DNA from: Paracidovorax wautersii
Lineage (GTDB): Bacteria > Pseudomonadota > Gammaproteobacteria > Burkholderiales > Burkholderiaceae_C
Reading direction: 5' to 3'
DNA: 64,000 bases
Assembly: GCF_031453675.1 (NCBI RefSeq)
Contig: NZ_JAVIZX010000001.1
Span: forward strand, 3,556,001 to 3,620,000
Part shown: positions 57,740-64,000 of the stretch, piece after piece
Layout of the letters: each line of letters begins with the position of its first letter
How positions within the stretch are numbered: position 1 is the first letter of the stretch
The notes under the pieces: model-generated
The model's database searches: none
What the model saw: only the letters and a program-made list of their open reading frames with translations
What the model was told of the DNA's origin: nothing
Translations under genes and position numbers: made by a program

Positions 57740-59267
57740 CATGGCTGGCCGAGCCCTGGGCCCAGGCACGCACCACCGCGTAGCTGCGCCAGGGGCGCCA
57801 GGCCTGCGACGCTGCCGCCGCCGCTACGGCCGGCCGCGGCGCCCCCTGCACGCCCAGCGCCTTGTGCAGCGCCACGTCGCCGGCGGGGAAGGCGTCGGGC
57901 CAGCGCAGCGCGCGCATGGCGATGTACTGCGCCGTCCAGTCGCCGATGCCGGGCAGGGCGCACAGCGCGGCCGTGGTGGTGGGCACGTCGGCGGAAGGGG
58001 CCAGCGACAGCGCACCGTTGTCCACGGCCTGCGCCAGGGCCACGATGGCGGCCTGGCGCTGGCGCACGATGCCCAGCTGTCCGAGCGCATCGCCCTCGGC
58101 GGCAGCCAGTGCGGCGGGGGTGGGAAAGAGCCGGCGCAGCGTGGGCCAGGGCGTCTCCAGCGGTTCGCCGAAACGCTCCACCAGGCGCTGCGCCAGGGTG
58201 CGGGCCGCGGCCACGGTGATCTGCTGGCCCAGCACCGCGCGCACGGCCAGCTCGAAGCCGTCGAACGCGCCCGGCACGCGCAGACCGTCGCCGTGGGGGA
58301 AGTCGGTGTGCAGCACGGCGTTGATGGCCGCGGGGTCGGCATCCAGGTCGAGCAGGGCCCGCACGCGGGCGATCACCTGGGGCAGCACCGGCAGCAGGCT
58401 GTCGCTGGTGCGCAGCAGCACCAGCGGGCGCACCGGATCGAACTCGGCGCTCACCCAGCCGCGCACGGCCTGCGGACCGTGCCCCAGCTGCACGGTGCGG
58501 CGCAACCCCAGCGGGCCGGCCGGGTCCGCGCCCACATCCTCCAGCCCCGTGATCTGCCGCTGCGCAAAGAAGCGCAGCAAGGCCGCCGCGTCGAGCGGCG
58601 GGCGGTAGGCCAGGCGCACGGTGGCGCCGCCGTTGCCACTGGTTCCGGTCGCGCCGGTACGCCGCAGCTGCGTCGGGTTGAGCCGGTAGTGCTGCGCAAA
58701 GGCCGCGTTGAAACGGCGCACGCTGCCGAACCCGCTGGCCAGGGCGACCTGCGTGACGGGCAGGTCGGTATCGGTGAGCAATTGCTTGGCGGTGAGCAGG
58801 CGCCGCGTTTGAACATATTGCAGCGGTGATACGCCCAGCGCCGCCTCGAAGATGCGCCGCAGGTGCCGGTCCGTCACGCCCAGCCGGGCCGCCACGGCCG
58901 CCATGCCCGGAGCGGCAGACTCCGCGCTGGCCTGGGCCAGACCTTGCGCGTCGAGCAGGCGCAGCGCCTCGCGCACGAGGATGTCCGACGCGTCCTGCGT
59001 GGACCAGAGCAGCGCGCGCGGCGCCAGCTCCGGCCGGCAGCGCAGGCAGGGGCGGAAGCCCGCCTTCTCCGCCTGCGCGGCCAGGGTGAAGAAGCGGCAG
59101 TTCTCGCGCCGGGGCGTACGCACGGCGCAGACGGGCCGGCAGTAGATGCCGGTGCTGGTCACTCCGGTGAAGAAGCGGCCGTCGAAGCGTGCGTCCCGCG
59201 CGGCCAGCGCCAGGTAGCGCGCATCTTCGAGCGGTTCGTCCTGCGGTGGCGGAAGGGCGGCGGGCAT
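57723..59267 (-). CDS. Ada-AlkA fusion: DNA-3-methyladenine glycosylase II with Ada regulatory domain
   Basis: A 514-residue three-part protein. The N-terminal Ada metal-binding domain has the four zinc cysteines (GIYCRPVC and PCLRCRPE). An AraC-type HTH (VAARLGVTDRHLRRIFEAALG) follows. The AlkA glycosylase domain has the HhH-GPD motif LPGIGDWTAQYIAMRALRWPDAFP and a catalytic Asp in PAGDVALHK. It should sense methyl phosphotriesters, activate repair genes and excise alkylated bases. It lies upstream of ogt and eamA on the same strand. The final residues ALSKT and the stop codon lie within a copy of the dispersed repeat. Confidence 0.94.
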   Translation of the reverse strand: MPAALPPPQDEPLEDARYLALAARDARFDGRFFTGVTSTGIYCRPVCAVRTPRRENCRFFTLAAQAEKAGFRPCLRCRPELAPRALLWSTQDASDILVREALRLLDAQGLAQASAESAAPGMAAVAARLGVTDRHLRRIFEAALGVSPLQYVQTRRLLTAKQLLTDTDLPVTQVALASGFGSVRRFNAAFAQHYRLNPTQLRRTGATGTSGNGGATVRLAYRPPLDAAALLRFFAQRQITGLEDVGADPAGPLGLRRTVQLGHGPQAVRGWVSAEFDPVRPLVLLRTSDSLLPVLPQVIARVRALLDLDADPAAINAVLHTDFPHGDGLRVPGAFDGFELAVRAVLGQQITVAAARTLAQRLVERFGEPLETPWPTLRRLFPTPAALAAAEGDALGQLGIVRQRQAAIVALAQAVDNGALSLAPSADVPTTTAALCALPGIGDWTAQYIAMRALRWPDAFPAGDVALHKALGVQGAPRPAVAAAAASQAWRPWRSYAVVRAWAQGSASHALSKT

Positions 59268-59343
59268 GGGCGCATCATAGGTGCGCACCCGCCGGGCGCT
59301 GGCCGTTTCCGGACCTGTGCCTGCCGGGGACCGGCCCCCCCCT

Positions 59344-61482
59344 TTATCGTTCAATGGCGCTGCTGCCCGTGCCGCCAGGGCAGGGCGGCGCTGCCTGTAC
59401 ACCGGCCGCCGGTGCTGCTGCGGAGCCGCGGCTGCGGGTATAGCGGTTCTTGCCGCTCTGCTTGGACGCGTACATGGCCTGGTCGGCCAGCCGCATGAGC
59501 TGCTCGGGCGTGTCGGCATCCAGCGGGTACACCGCATAGCCGATGCTGGCCGAGACGAAGCCCTGGCCATCGGGCAGGGTGACGGGTTGGTTCACCACGT
59601 CCAGCACGCGCTGCAGCACGGGGACGCAGTCCTCGGGCTGGCGCAGCTGTCCCAGCAGCAGCACCATCTCGTCGCCGCCCAGGCGGGCCAGCGTCTCCTC
59701 GCTGCGCAGCAGGCGCTGAATGCGGCGCCCTACCTCGATCAGCAGCACATCGCCGGCCTCGTGGCCATGCTGGTCGTTGACCTGCTTGAAGCCATCCAGG
59801 TCCAGGTAGCAGACGGCCATCAGCGACTGGTGGCGCTGCGCCTGCGACAGCGTCTGCCGCAGGCGGTCGTTGAGCAGGCGGCGGTTGGGCAGGCCGGTCA
59901 GGCTGTCATAGAGCGCGAACTGCTCCAGCTCCTGCTCGTAGGCCTTGATGTCGCTGATGTCGCTGATCACCACGATGTAGTGGTGCGGCGCGCCGTCCTC
60001 GGCCGTGACGGCGGCGATGGACACGCGCTGCATCAGGCCGCCGCTCGGCCCCCGGCCCATCAGCTCGCCCTGCCAGTGCCCTTGGGCGTGCACCGTGTCC
60101 CAGATGGTGGTGAAGTCCTGCAGTTCGCCCCAGCCGTCCTCCTGGGCCACGTCCTCGTACAGCTCGTGCACGAAGCGGCCCAGGCCCTGCGAGCGGGGCA
60201 CGCCCGTCATGCGCTCGAAGGCGGGGTTCACATCCACGATGGTGCGGTCGGCGGCGAGGATGAGGACCGCCTCGTAGCTGTACTCGAACACGCTCGCGGC
60301 AATGCTCAGCTGCGTCTCGGCCTCCTTGGCCGCGCTCAGGTCGGTCATGAAGCCCACGAACAGCGGCCCGTTGGGCGTATCTGCGCGCCCGATCCCCAGC
60401 CGCAGCGGCACCTGGCTGCCGTCCTTGCGCACGCCCTGCACCTCGCGGCCGGTCCCGATGATGTGGGCCTCGCCCGTCTGCAGGTAGCGGCGCAGGTAGC
60501 TGTTGTGCGCCGCGCGGTGCGGCTGCGGCATCAGCATGCGCACGTTGCGGCCCAGCACCTCGGCCGGCGTCCAGCCGAAGATGCGCTGGGCGGAATGGTT
60601 GAAGCTCTGCACGATGCCATGCTGGTCGATGGTGATGATGCCGTCCACGGCGGTATCCACCAGCGCCCGCAGCCGGGATTCGCTGCGGTCCACCTTGCGG
60701 TACAGGTCGCGGTAGCGCAGCAGGCCGTTGATGACGCCCACGAAGGTGGCCACGCCCAGCGTCACGAAGGCCACCGTCAGCGCCAGGGTGGTGACCCATT
60801 CCGGATTGCCGGCGGGCACGGCGTCGCCCGGGCCGACGAAGCGCGCCGCAGCCATGGCGGTGTAGTGCATGCCCGAGATGGCCGTGCCCATCACGCAGCC
60901 GGCGATCAGGTTGGCCACCCAGGGCGACATGCCGCTGTGCTGCTGCAGCGGAAACCGCACCCACAGCGCCAGCATGGCCAGCAGCACCGCGACGGCAATG
61001 GACGCGGCGAACCAGGCGGGGTCGTAGCGCAGATGCGGCGTCATCTGCATGGCCGCCATGCCCCCGTAGTGCATGGCGCCGATGCCGGCGCCCACGAGCG
61101 CGCCGCCGGCCAGCAGCTGCCAGCGGTTGACCTTGCGCCGCGCCAGCAGGCCCAGGGCGACCCAGCTGGCCGCCAGCGCCGGCAGCATCGACGCCAGGGT
61201 GGTGGGCACGTCGTAGTGCACGCTGGTGCAGAGGGTGAAGGCGAGCATGCCGATGAAATGCATGGCCCAGATGCCGACGCCGAGGGCGATCCCGCCCGAC
61301 ACCAAGGCCATGGTGCGGTGCAGCGCCTCGTGGGCCGCCGCAGCCTGGGCGGCCAGCTGGAGGGCGAGGCCGGAGGTCAGCACCGCCACGCCGATGGACA
61401 GCGCCACCAGAAGCGGGTCGTAGACCCCGGTCAGCAAGAGGCCGGGGGGCACCGCTTCCTGCAGGAAGAATTGATCCAGCAT
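59344..61482 (-). CDS. MHYT-PAS-GGDEF diguanylate cyclase
   Basis: A 712-residue membrane protein. The N-terminal sensor has three MHYT repeats visible as AMHFIGM, AMHYGGM and GMHYTAM within seven helices, thought to bind copper and sense O2, CO or NO. Two PAS domains follow (about residues 255-500). The GGDEF domain reads LARLGGDEMVLLLG; GGDEM is a tolerated variant that keeps the catalytic Asp and Glu. No EAL domain, so it should only make cyclic-di-GMP. ATG 61482 gives the correct N-terminus. Confidence 0.93.
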   Translation of the reverse strand: MLDQFFLQEAVPPGLLLTGVYDPLLVALSIGVAVLTSGLALQLAAQAAAAHEALHRTMALVSGGIALGVGIWAMHFIGMLAFTLCTSVHYDVPTTLASMLPALAASWVALGLLARRKVNRWQLLAGGALVGAGIGAMHYGGMAAMQMTPHLRYDPAWFAASIAVAVLLAMLALWVRFPLQQHSGMSPWVANLIAGCVMGTAISGMHYTAMAAARFVGPGDAVPAGNPEWVTTLALTVAFVTLGVATFVGVINGLLRYRDLYRKVDRSESRLRALVDTAVDGIITIDQHGIVQSFNHSAQRIFGWTPAEVLGRNVRMLMPQPHRAAHNSYLRRYLQTGEAHIIGTGREVQGVRKDGSQVPLRLGIGRADTPNGPLFVGFMTDLSAAKEAETQLSIAASVFEYSYEAVLILAADRTIVDVNPAFERMTGVPRSQGLGRFVHELYEDVAQEDGWGELQDFTTIWDTVHAQGHWQGELMGRGPSGGLMQRVSIAAVTAEDGAPHHYIVVISDISDIKAYEQELEQFALYDSLTGLPNRRLLNDRLRQTLSQAQRHQSLMAVCYLDLDGFKQVNDQHGHEAGDVLLIEVGRRIQRLLRSEETLARLGGDEMVLLLGQLRQPEDCVPVLQRVLDVVNQPVTLPDGQGFVSASIGYAVYPLDADTPEQLMRLADQAMYASKQSGKNRYTRSRGSAAAPAAGVQAAPPCPGGTGSSAIER

Positions 61483-61692
61483 CCGTTTTCGTCCTCCCGA
61501 TCGATTCCGGTTGGGCCACCGGTTGTTACACAAATCATGGAGGCAACCGGCGCGCGCGGCAAGCGCGGCGATGCGAAAACCCCGCGGCACGCCGGACACG
61601 GAGGGGGGAAATGTCGCGCAGGTGACGGCTCCGGACGGGCCGACCAGATGGGGAACAAGCAGGGCAGCAGCGCCGCTCGCGTGTCGGTGTGG

Positions 61693-62331
61693 TCAGGCCG
61701 CGGCTTCAAGCCCGGCGGCGAAATGTGCGCGCGTGGCCTGCTCGGCGGCCGCAGCGTCTCCGGCAGCGATCGCTTGCAGGATGGCCGCGTGCTCGTGCAG
61801 CGAGTCCTCGATGCGCCCGTGCTTGAGCAGGGAGTTGTGGCGGTTGAGCTTCATCACCTTGCGCAGGTCGGCCACCATCTGGTTGCGCCAGCGGTTGCTG
61901 GCCAGTTCCAGCAAGCGCATGTGGAAGCGCTCGTTCAGCGCGAAGAAGCGGTCCCGGTCGCCGGTGGCGGCTGCCAGCTCGGCGTGCAGGGCTTGCAATT
62001 CACCGACCTGCGCAGGAGTAGCGCGGGCGGCCACCACGCCGGCGGCGTCGCTCTCCAGCAGGGCCAGCAGGTGGTAGACCTCCTGCAGATCCTGATCGGA
62101 CACCTCGGTGACGTAAGCGCCGCGGCGCAGCTTCATGGTTACCAGGCCTTCGGCCGCCAGCACCTTCAGGGCCTCGCGCAGGGGCGTGCGGCTGATGCCG
62201 AATTCTTCTGCGATCTTCAGTTCGTCGATCCAGCTGCCGGGCTCCAGCTCGCGCCGGAAGATACGCTGGCGCAACTGCTCCGCCACCTCTTCGTAGAGGG
62301 CGCGCGGAGTGAGGGTGACGGCTGCGGACAT
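61693..62331 (-). CDS. GntR-family transcriptional regulator (FadR/FCD type)
   Basis: A 212-residue regulator. The winged helix has YEEVAEQLRQRIFRRELEPG and EFGISRTPLREALKVLAAEGLV. The FCD effector domain has the metal/ligand His residues in NERFHMRLL, LHEHAAIL and ATRAHFAAG. It is divergent from methylmalonyl-CoA mutase across a short AT-rich spacer, so it probably controls that gene in response to a carboxylic acid or acyl-CoA. Confidence 0.92.
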   Translation of the reverse strand: MSAAVTLTPRALYEEVAEQLRQRIFRRELEPGSWIDELKIAEEFGISRTPLREALKVLAAEGLVTMKLRRGAYVTEVSDQDLQEVYHLLALLESDAAGVVAARATPAQVGELQALHAELAAATGDRDRFFALNERFHMRLLELASNRWRNQMVADLRKVMKLNRHNSLLKHGRIEDSLHEHAAILQAIAAGDAAAAEQATRAHFAAGLEAAA

Positions 62332-62477
62332 GGCGAAAATGTACTTCAAAAACTATAAATTAATAATTACGGCGGCGTAGAATGCAATTGACGCGCACGT
62401 AAACGTAAACTGGTTGCCTGCTCCGCAAGCCCGCCCAGGGGGCCACCGGCGACCTCTTTCTTGGATATACGAGACAC
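62332..62477. promoter_or_regulatory. AT-rich control region between gntR and methylmalonyl-CoA mutase
   Basis: The stretch 62344-62370 is AT-rich in a GC-rich setting and contains a TATAAA-like hexamer (62354-62359) and the imperfect palindrome TAAATTAATAATTA. It is the only spacer between two divergent genes and is the likely GntR operator and promoter site. A GTAAAC-like repeat lies near 62400. Assignments are by position and composition. Confidence 0.4.

Positions 62478-64000
<1,523 letters not shown>

Noticed and set aside
59281-62358. 1025-residue plus-strand open frame
   Set aside because: Antisense shadow of the MHYT-GGDEF and GntR genes, with biased composition and no motif.

Overview
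The window is a GC-rich, tightly packed chromosomal segment whose gene content looks like a betaproteobacterium of the Comamonadaceae, close to Acidovorax or Paracidovorax. This is inferred from three things: the isc operon running on into dnaQ, a pyruvate dehydrogenase E3 with its own lipoyl domain, and a dispersed palindromic repeat family that I associate with that group. No species call is possible from sequence reading alone.

Positions 1-10250 are housekeeping. They hold the start of a CaiB-type CoA-transferase, an aspartate/aromatic aminotransferase and the excision-repair gene uvrB. A complete iron-sulfur assembly operon (iscR-iscS-iscU-iscA-hscB-hscA-fdx) follows, with a recognisable IscR box in its promoter and a terminator-like hairpin between iscA and hscB. 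The operon runs into dnaQ and two identical tRNA-Val(CAC) genes. Positions 10500-19500 hold an acetylpolyamine amidohydrolase-type deacetylase, an FAD oxidoreductase, a DUF883/YqjE/YqjK membrane-stress trio, pyrD, rpiA, a periplasmic glutaredoxin-like protein, oligopeptidase A and folD.

Positions 19500-29300 carry a FixL/FixJ-like two-component pair, divergent from the pyruvate dehydrogenase operon (aceE-aceF-lpdA). A class II Fic protein and a FadE-type acyl-CoA dehydrogenase follow.

Positions 33000-40700 are the most distinctive part. One strand carries an apparent seven-gene operon: two polar-amino-acid-type permeases, an ATPase, a binding protein, a VOC metalloenzyme, a RuBisCO-like protein (RLP) and a DUF1537 four-carbon sugar-acid kinase. 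A divergent LacI-type regulator sits across a palindrome-rich intergenic region. It reads as an import, phosphorylation and decarboxylation (or isomerisation) pathway for an unidentified acid.

Positions 41000-51700 are miscellaneous: an rRNA methyltransferase-like protein, small orphan proteins, an EVE-domain protein, a SNF2 helicase, small membrane and secreted proteins, an NlpC/P60 hydrolase, an isochorismatase-family hydrolase and propionyl-CoA synthetase. Positions 52100-61500 hold two large cyclic-di-GMP proteins flanking an alkylation-repair operon (Ada-AlkA, Ogt, EamA exporter). The window ends with a GntR regulator divergent from a truncated methylmalonyl-CoA mutase.

Two kinds of repetitive DNA cut across this layout. 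A short palindromic element recurs between genes and appears in reading frame inside hscA, aceF and lpdA. It also supplies the last codons of the ada-alkA gene and the terminator of the two-component operon. A 267-bp element with about 31-bp terminal inverted repeats sits exactly against the stop codon of the GGDEF-EAL gene.
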